Shown here: piece after piece, positions 17,201 to 25,737 of the stretch
Position numbering within the stretch: position 1 is the stretch's first letter
Layout: each line of letters starts with the position of its first letter
Origin: Marinobacter sp. LQ44
Lineage (GTDB): Bacteria; Pseudomonadota; Gammaproteobacteria; Pseudomonadales; Oleiphilaceae
Assembly: GCF_001447155.2 (NCBI RefSeq)
Contig: NZ_CP014754.1
Location: 3,100,001 to 3,164,000, forward strand
DNA: 64,000 nt
Direction of reading: 5' to 3'
Made by a program: the position numbers and the translations under genes
Notes under the pieces: generated by a model
The model's database searches: none
Seen by the model: the letters and a program-made list of their open reading frames with translations, nothing else
What the model was told of the DNA's origin: nothing

Positions 17201-17375
17201 TCATTTGCTGTACGTTACCTTCTGCTCCATTTGTTTCTTCTCTAAAGCACGATGGTAGGCTCGTCCTTCTTCACTTATCATCTGTCTTCGCGCCTCCATT
17301 CCAACTTCTGACAATCCATAGCGTGTCATTTCTTTGTGGAGTCGCTGCTGCGGCGAATACTATTAATGATTTCAT
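17201..17375 (-). pseudogene. Frameshifted small secreted-protein gene
   Basis: AGGAGGTGAAATT precedes an ATG at 17375 (an excellent ribosome site) and the peptide begins MKSLIVFAAAAT like a signal sequence. That frame then runs out of sense and stops early. The adjacent frame reads SPQQRLHKEMTRYGLSEVG and on to KVTYSK before a stop at 17201, with protein-like composition. One inserted or lost base near 17335 would join them. RLHKEM resembles KLHKQM in the neighbouring gene at 16905, so they may be paralogues. It could also be a real 34-residue peptide. Confidence 0.4.
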
Positions 17376-17564
17376 AATTTCACCTCCTGTTTGGTTGATG
17401 GTTTCATTAGATCATTAGCTCCTGAAACCTGACTGAAAAAACAAAAAAAGTTTATTAACGATTTGATAACAAGTTGACCGCTACAGAGAGGCCAAACCCG
17501 GGGCTAACCCGGTGTAGTTCACCAACCCTTTCGGATGGTTGCCAATGTGAAGCGGCAACAGACA

Positions 17565-18059
17565 CTAGTGGGCGACAGGGACAAACGACGGGTCATCAAA
17601 GTACTTGTCGTAGGCGTCCAGCGCGCCAATGACCTGTACAGCACCATCGCGGGGAGAGTCGGCGCTGCTGCCGGCCATTTTCTCGGCGCCAGCCATCAGC
17701 TGGGCGATGATCATGTGCAGTTGCGCGTCGGCAGCCGGCGGTAGCTGGCAGTTGGCGACCATGTAGGCAACGCCGTCATTGACTCGCTTGGCCAGTGGCA
17801 CATAATCCTCCGCTGCCAGGCGGTCTTCGTGAATGACCTGCAGTGACTCACGCATGGCTTGACCGATCTCGCCCATGGCCTTGCTCAATGGGGCGTCAAT
17901 GGCCCACTGCTCGCCATTGTTCAGGTGCAGTTCAAAGGGAGCATCGCCGTGGTCGTGTTGATGAATGGCCGCGCCGTCGCTGGCCAGGCTGAGGCCGGAA
18001 AACAGCAGTCCGGCGGCTAGGGCAAAGGGTAGGGCAATCGGGGAAAGTCTGATGGGCAT
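17565..18059 (-). CDS. Periplasmic histidine-containing protein (DnrO-like)
   Basis: 164 residues. A signal peptide ends at about LSLASDG and the mature N-terminus has a metal-binding-like HQHDHGD. The rest is helical, with KAMGEIGQAMRESLQVIHED and AQLHMIIAQLMAGAEKM. It resembles small periplasmic proteins annotated as DnrO in pseudomonads and xanthomonads; I have no firm function. It lies about 100 bp after the periplasmic sensor gene of the sigma cassette and may be its target or a further component, perhaps binding copper, nickel or another divalent metal. Confidence 0.55.
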   Translation of the reverse strand: MPIRLSPIALPFALAAGLLFSGLSLASDGAAIHQHDHGDAPFELHLNNGEQWAIDAPLSKAMGEIGQAMRESLQVIHEDRLAAEDYVPLAKRVNDGVAYMVANCQLPPAADAQLHMIIAQLMAGAEKMAGSSADSPRDGAVQVIGALDAYDKYFDDPSFVPVAH

Positions 18060-18158
18060 GGTCGGTCTCCATTCTGAGTATTGGCCAGCCAGCTGTTGCG
18101 ACCGGCTTCATTCAGGCTAACGACGCTGGCGCTGGTTTTGTTCCCTTTGCCGATCAAC

Positions 18159-18614
18159 TTATTCGTTATGCAGTGTTTCCACGTCCGATCGCTGGGGCGA
18201 CTGACGCATTAGCAAACGGGCCAGGTGCTGGCGCTGGCTGGCGTCGAGAATCTCCCGCTCACGCAACAACTGTTCTATGACCAGTTGTTGCTGCCGGTTC
18301 TGCAGCTCGGCCAGCGTGCTCTGCGCGGCACGGATGAGCTCGGCGTCCAGCTGTTCGGCAAAGATGTGGTCGATCAACTGGTTGCGCTGCTGCTGTATGG
18401 CCAGCGTGGAGGTATTGAGTTCGAGCGTGAAGGGCGCTTCGATGTCTTGCCATTGGCGCTGTTGTCGGTCATCCAGCTGGAGCTCGCGCACCAGCAGCGG
18501 GGTGCCGGATGCGCTCGCTCGCTCGGCCAGCTGTTGCCAGCCAAGCGCGGCCAGTACCCCCAGATTGAACAGCAGGGAGGCTATCAGCGCCAGGCGCAGG
18601 GTGGCTGTGTTCAT
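18159..18614 (-). CDS. Periplasmic heavy-metal sensor (CnrX/CpxP/Spy-like)
   Basis: 151 residues from the ATG at 18614, which overlaps the anti-sigma stop as ATGA. An N-terminal membrane anchor or signal (ALIASLLFNLGVLAALGW) precedes a four-helix Spy/CnrX-type domain: LQLDDRQQRQWQDIEAPF, then QRNQLIDHIFAEQ and a Gln/Arg-rich last helix with EREILDASQRQHLARLL. Spy/CpxP proteins carry LTxxQ repeats, and 'LDASQRQHLARLL' is this type. In CnrYXH systems such a protein binds metal and relays to the membrane anti-sigma factor, whose gene is directly upstream. Confidence 0.7.
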   Translation of the reverse strand: MNTATLRLALIASLLFNLGVLAALGWQQLAERASASGTPLLVRELQLDDRQQRQWQDIEAPFTLELNTSTLAIQQQRNQLIDHIFAEQLDAELIRAAQSTLAELQNRQQQLVIEQLLREREILDASQRQHLARLLMRQSPQRSDVETLHNE

Positions 18615-19048
18615 CGCGGGTTCCCCTTGAGATAGCAGAGTTCGGGTTGGCGGCACAGGGCGCCGGGTGGCGTACTGTCTAGGATTGCCAGCGCCGCGAA
18701 GGTCGGCTCGCGGTTATCGATGGCTGGTGAGTTCAGGCCATTACCAATCAACAGTCCCAGCACCAGTGCCGCGGCTGCGGCCATGCCCGACCACAGACGC
18801 TGGCGTCGCAGATGGCGCGTGCCCGGCTGCTGGCGCTGCGGCAGTCGATCGAGAAGGCCGGTCATGTTCAGTTCCGGCTCGAAGGCCGGCAGTCGCTGCA
18901 TATCCTGGCTCAACTCGCGCAGGGCCCGGTACTGATCCTGGCAGCGCGGGCAGCCGAGCAGGTGGCTGCTTATGTGCGCGGTGCTGGCGCCATCCAGTTC
19001 CTCGTCCAGATGGGCTGACAACTCGCTGATGTCCGGATGTTCAGTCAT
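18611..19048 (-). CDS. Membrane anti-sigma factor with HC2 zinc finger
   Basis: 145 residues. An N-terminal zinc-binding anti-sigma domain has HISSHLLGCPRCQDQY (the His-x3-Cys-x2-Cys pattern), followed by one transmembrane helix (~residues 88-106, MAAAAALVLGLLIG). The periplasmic tail ends with a Cys pair (GALCRQPELCYLKG). It should hold the ECF sigma factor at the membrane until the periplasmic sensor signals. Its start overlaps the sigma stop by 8 bp and its stop overlaps the sensor start, so the three are translationally coupled. Confidence 0.82.
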   Translation of the reverse strand: MTEHPDISELSAHLDEELDGASTAHISSHLLGCPRCQDQYRALRELSQDMQRLPAFEPELNMTGLLDRLPQRQQPGTRHLRRQRLWSGMAAAAALVLGLLIGNGLNSPAIDNREPTFAALAILDSTPPGALCRQPELCYLKGNPR

Positions 19049-19595
19049 CGCTGTCTCCTGTGAGTGTACGGCGCGCCTGCAGCAGTGCCGAGCGGGCGCG
19101 GGCCAGGGGTGACTTCACCGTGCCTTCGCTGATCTCAAGTGCTGCGGCTATTTCCTGATAGGAAAGCCCCTCCAGCTCACGCAGTAGCAGCACTTCGCGT
19201 TGGGCCAGGGCCAGCCCGGTCAGCAGTTGCTCCAGTTGAGCTATCCTGCGGCCGCCTTCCAGCTGCCGCAGGGGCGATGGCGCAGGATCGATCAGTGCGT
19301 CATCTTCCGGCAGCGGCTCAGGCTCACGATGTGTGCGACGCAGCACATCGATGCAGGCATTGCGGGCGATGCGTAACAACCAGGTCTCGAAGCGGGCATC
19401 CGGTCGCCAGTCGGGCAGGGCGTGCCAGACCTTGATAAAGGTATCCTGGGTGATATCCAGCGCATTGTCCGGATTGCCACACAAACGCCGGACGAATGAA
19501 AACACCCGCCCCTGGTGTTGTTGCACCAGCCGGCCGAATGCCTGGCGGTCACCGGCCTGTGCCTGGCGGATCAGTTCTCCGTCAGTTCCGTGCAT
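19041..19595 (-). CDS. ECF sigma factor (RpoE/CnrH-like)
   Basis: 184 residues: region 2 with FGRLVQQHQGRVFSFVRRL and the core-binding ALDITQDTFIKVWHAL, a short acidic linker, and region 4 LREVLLLRELEGLSYQEIA-type (here LAQREVLLLRELEGLSYQEI) followed by EGTVKSPLARARSALLQ. It directs RNA polymerase to stress promoters when released by the anti-sigma factor encoded next. The cassette is GC-rich with a codon style unlike the AT-rich DNA to the left, and is bounded by mobile elements, so it was probably acquired as a unit. Confidence 0.88.
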   Translation of the reverse strand: MHGTDGELIRQAQAGDRQAFGRLVQQHQGRVFSFVRRLCGNPDNALDITQDTFIKVWHALPDWRPDARFETWLLRIARNACIDVLRRTHREPEPLPEDDALIDPAPSPLRQLEGGRRIAQLEQLLTGLALAQREVLLLRELEGLSYQEIAAALEISEGTVKSPLARARSALLQARRTLTGDSDD

Positions 19596-19623
19596 GTGGT
19601 CCCCTGGAAAGTGCCTGGCCTGT

Positions 19624-19782
19624 CTAACGTTGCCGCACCGGAAAATGTTCCATCTGCGGTGATTCTGTGGAATTTATCACTTTAAATTCTGGAGGTGCAT
19701 TTAATGCCTCCAAGTTTTTATAAATAAAATATGGCGCCAAGATAAACAGAAAGAGTAATGATAAAAAAACCTTTTTGTTCAT
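19624..19782 (-). CDS. Possible small membrane protein
   Basis: A 52-codon frame begins MNKKVFLSLLFLFILAPYFI, one convincing transmembrane helix or signal anchor, and ends EHFPVRQR before TAG at 19624. It is AT-rich and on the same strand as the sigma operon, 29 bp before the sigma start. The ribosome site is weak (GGTGT). A hairpin (TGGAGG...CCTCCA, 19690-19712) lies inside it. It may be a chance frame. Confidence 0.3.
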   Translation of the reverse strand: MNKKVFLSLLFLFILAPYFIYKNLEALNAPPEFKVINSTESPQMEHFPVRQR

Positions 19783-19863
19783 ATATGACACCTAACGAGG
19801 CTGTAGAAAAAACCCGATTTCGAGCCATCCCTACCGCCTGATTCCTATAATTTTTATCTCGGT

Positions 19864-20019
19864 CGCCAACTGACCGAGGATCCCGGTTTCACCAGCAAAG
19901 GGCCCTGGCGCAGTTCCAAGACGCCGGGCATCCAGCTGGCGCTGTCCAATGCGTACCTGAAAGCCGAGGGACTGGCATCACTGCGCGATGGATGGATCAA
20001 GCTTCACCATTCCCGGTGA
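19864..20019 (+). pseudogene. ltrA: Group II intron maturase C-terminal fragment
   Basis: The frame reads GFTSKGPWRSSKTPGIQLAL, then NAYLKAEGLASLRDGWIKLH and a stop at 20017. This is the type of ending found on group II intron-encoded proteins (RKGPWR..SKTP..Q.AL.NAY...GL.SL). The catalytic part is absent here; a fragment carrying it lies at 10401-10668 on the same strand. The 3' intron RNA domains follow at once. Confidence 0.65.
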
Positions 20020-20092
20020 AACGCCCTGTGCGGACCCGCATGCAGGGTGTTGTGGGAGCTGGGGGATAAATACCCCCGGCTACCCGATTATG
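20020..20092 (+). ncRNA. Group II intron domains V-VI (3' end)
   Basis: GCCCTGTGCGG (20023-20033) pairs with CGCATGCAGGGT (20038-20049), a domain-V-like hairpin with a short loop directly after the maturase stop. A second hairpin follows with GCTGGGGG and CCCCCGGC arms around ATAAATA (domain VI-like), then CTACCCGATTA, the usual bacterial intron 3' terminus. The 5' intron part is missing, so it cannot splice. Confidence 0.55.
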
Positions 20093-20372
20093 TGACGTTG
20101 CGGGCCACCTAAGCCGCGCCGTGGCATCCCACCTCTTGCGGCCGTCTTGCTTTTCGGCGGGAGGCCATTTTGCAAATTACCGACCGAATATCTTCGGAGC
20201 ATCCTGACCAATTGCGCCAACAACTGCGCTCGATCCGATGGCGCATCTCTGCGTCCGGCCTAACTTCTCAGCAAAATATAAACACTACATCACCCTGTCA
20301 TCCAGCCTGCGTCCGAGCATCGGCACCCCTTTCTGCCCCTGTCCAAACCTCTGAGCAATTGTTAAGCTGTAT
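20093..20372. other. Junction DNA before the IS91-type element
   Basis: No gene seen. It joins the intron 3' end to the transposase gene and probably includes the terminal end of the IS91-type element; I could not place the end exactly. Confidence 0.4.
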
Positions 20373-21893
20373 ATGCGTACAGCATCAAGGGATTGCATCA
20401 TGCCATTGGCCAGGATGGCCGCGCCTGCTCCGACGCGCCCCTACGAGCGCCACCGGCCAGAAGAAACGCTGCTCTATCAACTCATCGAAACCCATTACCC
20501 CGCGTTTCGTGCCCAGCTCGAAGCTCAAGGACAAACGCTGCCTGCCTTCGTTAAGCAGGAGTTCGACGAGTTCCTCAAATGCGGTCGGCTTGATTACGGA
20601 TTCTTGCGGGTGTGCTGCGAAGATTGCAAGCATGAACGCCTGGTTGCTTTCAGTTGCAAACGACGGGGGTTCTGCCCGAGTTGCGGTGCTCGGCGAATGG
20701 CGGAGTCCGCCGCCTTGCTGGTTGATGAAGTGCTGCCGAAAGAGCCCATCCGGCAGTGGGTGCTGAGTTTCCCCTACGAATTGCGTTTTCTGCTTGCCCA
20801 GCAACCCGCCATGATGGGCAAAGTGCTGGAGATCGTCTATCGCACGGTGGCCACCCACTTGGTCAAGAAGGCCGGGTTCAACAAGCGTACTGCCCATACC
20901 GGGGCTGTCACCCTGATTCAACGCTTCGGCTCTGCACTGAACTTGAACATTCATTTTCACATGCTGTTTCTCGACGGCGTTTACGCGGAGGACAAATACG
21001 GCGTCATGCGCTTTCACCGCGTCAAAGCCCCCGCGATAGAGGAACTCAGCTCTCTGGTGCATCAGCTCTCTCATCGCGTCACTCGGGTTCTGGAGAAAAA
21101 AGGCTGGCTGCAACGTGACGATGAAAACACCTATTTACTTCTGGATGCCATCGATCAGGAGGATGATGCCCTCGGCCAGTTGCAAGGGCATTCGATCACT
21201 TACCGCATCGCAATGGGGCCGCAGAAAGGACGCAAGGTGTTCACCTTGCAAAGCCTGCCACCCCGTCTGGATACCCCCAGAGTATCAGACCGTGTGGCCA
21301 AACAAGCGGGATTTTCCTTGCACGCCGGAGTCATGGCCGAAGCCCACCAACGTGACGTGCTGGAACGGCTGTGCCGCTACATTTCTCGGCCCGCGGTGTC
21401 GGAAAAGCGGCTGGCGCTCACCAGCAATGGCAAAGTTCGCTATGAACTGAAGACGCCGTACCGTGATGGCACCACGCATGTGTTTTTCGATCCCCTGGAT
21501 TTCATGGCGCGGCTAGCGGCGCTGGTGCCGAAACCGCGTGTGAACCTGACGCGGTTCCACGGTATTTTCGCCCCCAACAGTAAACATCGGGCGCTGATCA
21601 CGCCAGCAAAAAGAGGCAAGGGGAGGAAACTTGCGAAACAGGGATGCTCAGAAAAGACCATTGCCGAACGCCGCAAAGCCATGACCTGGATGCAACGATT
21701 GAAGCGCGTTTTCAACATCGACATAGAAAAGTGCGAGCTTTGCGGCGGGCACGTCAAGGTGGTCTCCTGTATCGAAGACCCTGCCGTGATCGAGAAGATT
21801 CTGCAACATCTGGCGATGAAGGAATCGCTGCCGTTACCCCGCGTCCATGAAGCGAGGGCGCCGCCGGATCAGGCGGCGCTGTTCCAGCTCTAA
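20373..21893 (+). CDS. IS91/ISCR-family rolling-circle transposase
   Basis: 506 residues. An N-terminal zinc-binding region (CCEDCKHERLVAFSCKRRGFCPSC), listed here by key cysteines near residues 87-110, precedes the HUH nuclease motif HFHMLF (~residue 195) and a Tyr-containing catalytic helix (LCRYISRPAVS, ~330). A second Cys pair, CELCGG, lies near 455. These are the features of Y1/Y2 HUH transposases of IS91 and ISCR elements, which move by rolling circle and can carry adjacent DNA. ATG at 20373 or 20400 could be the start. The frame is intact. Such elements are well placed to have assembled this mosaic. Confidence 0.9.
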   Translation: MRTASRDCIMPLARMAAPAPTRPYERHRPEETLLYQLIETHYPAFRAQLEAQGQTLPAFVKQEFDEFLKCGRLDYGFLRVCCEDCKHERLVAFSCKRRGFCPSCGARRMAESAALLVDEVLPKEPIRQWVLSFPYELRFLLAQQPAMMGKVLEIVYRTVATHLVKKAGFNKRTAHTGAVTLIQRFGSALNLNIHFHMLFLDGVYAEDKYGVMRFHRVKAPAIEELSSLVHQLSHRVTRVLEKKGWLQRDDENTYLLLDAIDQEDDALGQLQGHSITYRIAMGPQKGRKVFTLQSLPPRLDTPRVSDRVAKQAGFSLHAGVMAEAHQRDVLERLCRYISRPAVSEKRLALTSNGKVRYELKTPYRDGTTHVFFDPLDFMARLAALVPKPRVNLTRFHGIFAPNSKHRALITPAKRGKGRKLAKQGCSEKTIAERRKAMTWMQRLKRVFNIDIEKCELCGGHVKVVSCIEDPAVIEKILQHLAMKESLPLPRVHEARAPPDQAALFQL

Positions 21894-22110
21894 ACCACCA
21901 CTCCTTCTCCTTCACCAACGACTTGCCCCAACACGGCAGGATGAGACGCGCCTGCTGGGTGCATCTTTCAAGAAAACCGATGAAAAACCGACCGCCAATA
22001 CCTACGCTACCGAACGGAAAAGGCTGAATTCTGGCTCCGAAAGGACCTTTGGGCCGTTCATGCACGGATTTCATATGATAGGATTTCAGCGAAAAGGCGC
22101 TTTATTTGTC
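21894..22110. other. Presumed right end of the IS91-type element
   Basis: No gene seen. The sequence runs from the transposase stop to the point (about 22120) where istA homology begins, and likely includes the replication-origin end of the element. Confidence 0.4.
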
Positions 22111-22680
22111 CTATACCCCCAGAGCCGCATAACTTTCACCGCCCTGAACCACGGTGACCGAGCGCCAGCCACTGTAGGCCAGACGAAACTGGTAGAGCAG
22201 GTGTGGAAAGGCCTTGGACTGAATCGTAATCGGGTTATCGGGGTGGGTAAAATCAGAGAACCCCTGCTGTGCGACAACGGCCTGTTGGCGAAAAATGACC
22301 TCTCGCTCCGGCCCATGCAGTGCTCGCCATTGCTTCACCCGGCGTTGCAGTGTGCGCAAAATGGTCTGGTCGTAGTGCTCAGGGTACTGCTCTTGCAAGT
22401 AATCAAGCAGTGTTGTTCCGGTTAAATCCGGCTTGGCTTTTAGCAAGGGGAGCAACTCTGTCTCCCAAACGGCCTCCAGTGGGTCTTCTCGGGTGCGCCA
22501 CTGACGCTCGGTGTTAGCGCGGGGGTTTTGTGTTGACGTCTCGATGCGTCGTCCGGATCGAACGGAAATGCCCGCCTTGGCGGCAGCCACTTCCTGGCTT
22601 GCGCCATTTTGTCGGTGCTGCATGAACAGCTCCTCTTGTCGGTTGGTTATGTGTTGGCCTGGCACCCATTGCTCCACCAT
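22111..22680 (-). pseudogene. istA: IS21-family IstA transposase, truncated
   Basis: From the ATG at 22680 the protein starts VPGQHITNRQEELFMQHRQN, continues GASQEVAAAKAGISVRSGRR (helix-turn-helix), and enters the DDE region TLQRRVKQWRALHGPEREV. After GGESYAAL it ends abruptly, where IS91-linked sequence takes over. Normal IstA is ~500 residues, and istB is absent. It is a relic cut by the neighbouring element. The end repeats of the same IS remain at 22721-22759. Confidence 0.8.
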
Positions 22681-22720
22681 GGAAAACAAGGGGCCAATTG
22701 TTACACCCAACCGGCCAAGA

Positions 22721-22759
22721 TAATTGTCGCTAACCGGTCATCCTAATTGTCGCCGAACA
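22721..22759. repeat. IS21-type terminal multiple repeats
   Basis: TAATTGTCGC occurs at 22721-22730 and 22744-22753, 23 bp apart. On the minus strand the outer one reads TGTTCGGCGACAATTA, a plausible element tip at 22759. IS21 elements carry such repeats before istA. The tip coincides with the point where the adjacent transporter gene is cut. Confidence 0.6.
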
Positions 22760-23330
22760 GTCAGACCCAGGTAGAGAATATAGCTGGCTATGCCAATGGT
22801 GATCGCGGGATCAACCCAGCGCATGTCGTAGAGCAGGATAAGGGCTCCACCTACAACAACCGCTATTGACGCAAACGCATCAGACAAGTTGTGTAAAACA
22901 ACGCATGAATATTAACGCTGCCCTTCTGCATTGAGTAGGTCAGCAGCGCGCTCAACGCGTCCATTATCAGTGCAACAATGTAAGTCGGACTACCCAACAC
23001 CCCTTGAGTTCCAGCGGATCTGGGAACCGCATGACACCCTCGTATATCAGGTAGGGCCCTATCATGATCAAGGTGGTGTATTTAACAGCGCAACACCTAC
23101 CTTTATTCGCCCGTAGCCGAAGGTCAGCTTTTATTAAGCCGGGCGACGCGCAATCTTACGGGCCGCGAACGCGATAATCAGCGATGCCATGTCCCAGAAG
23201 TTATGTATAGCATCGGCAATCAGCGCCAAACTGCCGGCAAAGTCCTTTCCGCGATCTGGACGAGAGTCAGGATGCCGTTTGCCCAGATGGCTACTGCAAC
23301 CCGTTTATGCTTGGTTTCAGGGGGAATGTG
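22760..23330 (-). pseudogene. Cation diffusion facilitator (CDF) transporter, broken
   Basis: On the minus strand, pieces of one CDF protein appear in order but in different frames: KRVAVAIWANGILTLVQ (helix 1), GSLALIADAIHNFWDMASLI with FAARKIARRP (helix 2, carrying the metal-site HNFWD in place of the usual HxxxD), a middle helix stretch ending HALLF-like, then LSDAFASIAVVVGGALILLY and DPAITIGIASYILYLGLTVRR. At least one frameshift separates the pieces, and the 3' end is cut at the IS21 tip. CDF pumps export Zn, Co or Ni. This fits the metal theme of the island, but the copy is dead. Confidence 0.75.
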
Positions 23331-23466
23331 AACTAGCTGTATACTGAAAAAGTGTGCTTTACCTCATATAGGTTTCGAAGTAATGCGGGAAGAAGCGTTA
23401 ATTGGTTGCTTCCAATGTTCGCATTGCGACCCGAGCGACCAATTTATGGAATCAATCTAAGGCAAC

Positions 23467-23576
23467 CTTATGGTTTCGTGACCATCAAGAGCTGCGTAAC
23501 AACGGAACAGCGGCCAAAACTCCCGACATAAGTCACCATAATGTGGCCGTTCCGGCCAACTTATGGTGGCATGACC
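23467..23576. repeat. Imperfect repeats in the tRNA-proximal gap
   Basis: CTTATGGTTTCGTGACC (23467-23483) and CTTATGGTGGCATGACC (23560-23576) differ only in the middle. An inverted relative (minus-strand TTATGGTGACTTATGTC) lies between them at about 23524-23540. No gene is visible in 23331-23602. They may be insertion-sequence ends or an island attachment region. Confidence 0.4.
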
Positions 23577-23602
23577 AGGAAGTGATGTAACTGCTTGAAG
23601 TA

Positions 23603-23679
23603 TGGTGGGCCCACCTGGACTCGAACCAGGGACCAAAGGATTATGAGTCCTCTGCTCTAACCAACTGAGCTATAGGCCC
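23603..23679 (-). tRNA. tRNA-Ile2 (CAT anticodon)
   Basis: 77 nt including encoded CCA, with the D-arm AGCTCAGTTGGTTAGAGC, anticodon loop CTCATAA and T-arm GGTTCGAGTCC. A CAT anticodon could be Met or lysidine-modified Ile. The acceptor stem begins GGGCCTA and pairs C4-G69 and C5-G68, the determinants read by TilS in tRNA-Ile2, whereas elongator tRNA-Met has other pairs there. The 3' end faces the mobile region, the usual side for island insertion. Confidence 0.9.
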
Positions 23680-23688
23680 TAAAAGGGA

Positions 23689-23726
23689 AGCGGGCGCCAT
23701 TATACCCACGAGGGGTGGCGCCCGCT
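23689..23726 (-). terminator. Terminator of rpoD, with the tRNA -10 in its loop
   Basis: AGCGGGCGCCA (23689-23699) and TGGCGCCCGCT (23716-23726) form an 11-bp stem after the rpoD stop; TTTT follows some bases later on the minus strand. TATAAT on the minus strand (23704-23699), at the edge of the loop, is well placed as the -10 of the tRNA gene 20 bp further. Confidence 0.6.
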
Positions 23727-23739
23727 ACTGTCTTGCGGA

Positions 23740-25587
<1,848 letters not shown>

Positions 25588-25737
25588 AGACACCCTGTGA
25601 ACTCGCTTTTAAAGAGGAAAAAAGTTAAACAGCCATTATAGCTGCCGCGTATCTGCTGTGCCACCGAATGGTTAGATGGTGATCAGTGGCGTCAGTTTCA
25701 AGTGGTCATGCCCCAGCAACGGGATTTAACGCAGGAT

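Noticed and set aside
19690..19720. Hairpin followed by TTTTT on the plus strand as a terminator
   Set aside because: No plus-strand gene ends before it, and it lies inside a possible small minus-strand frame.
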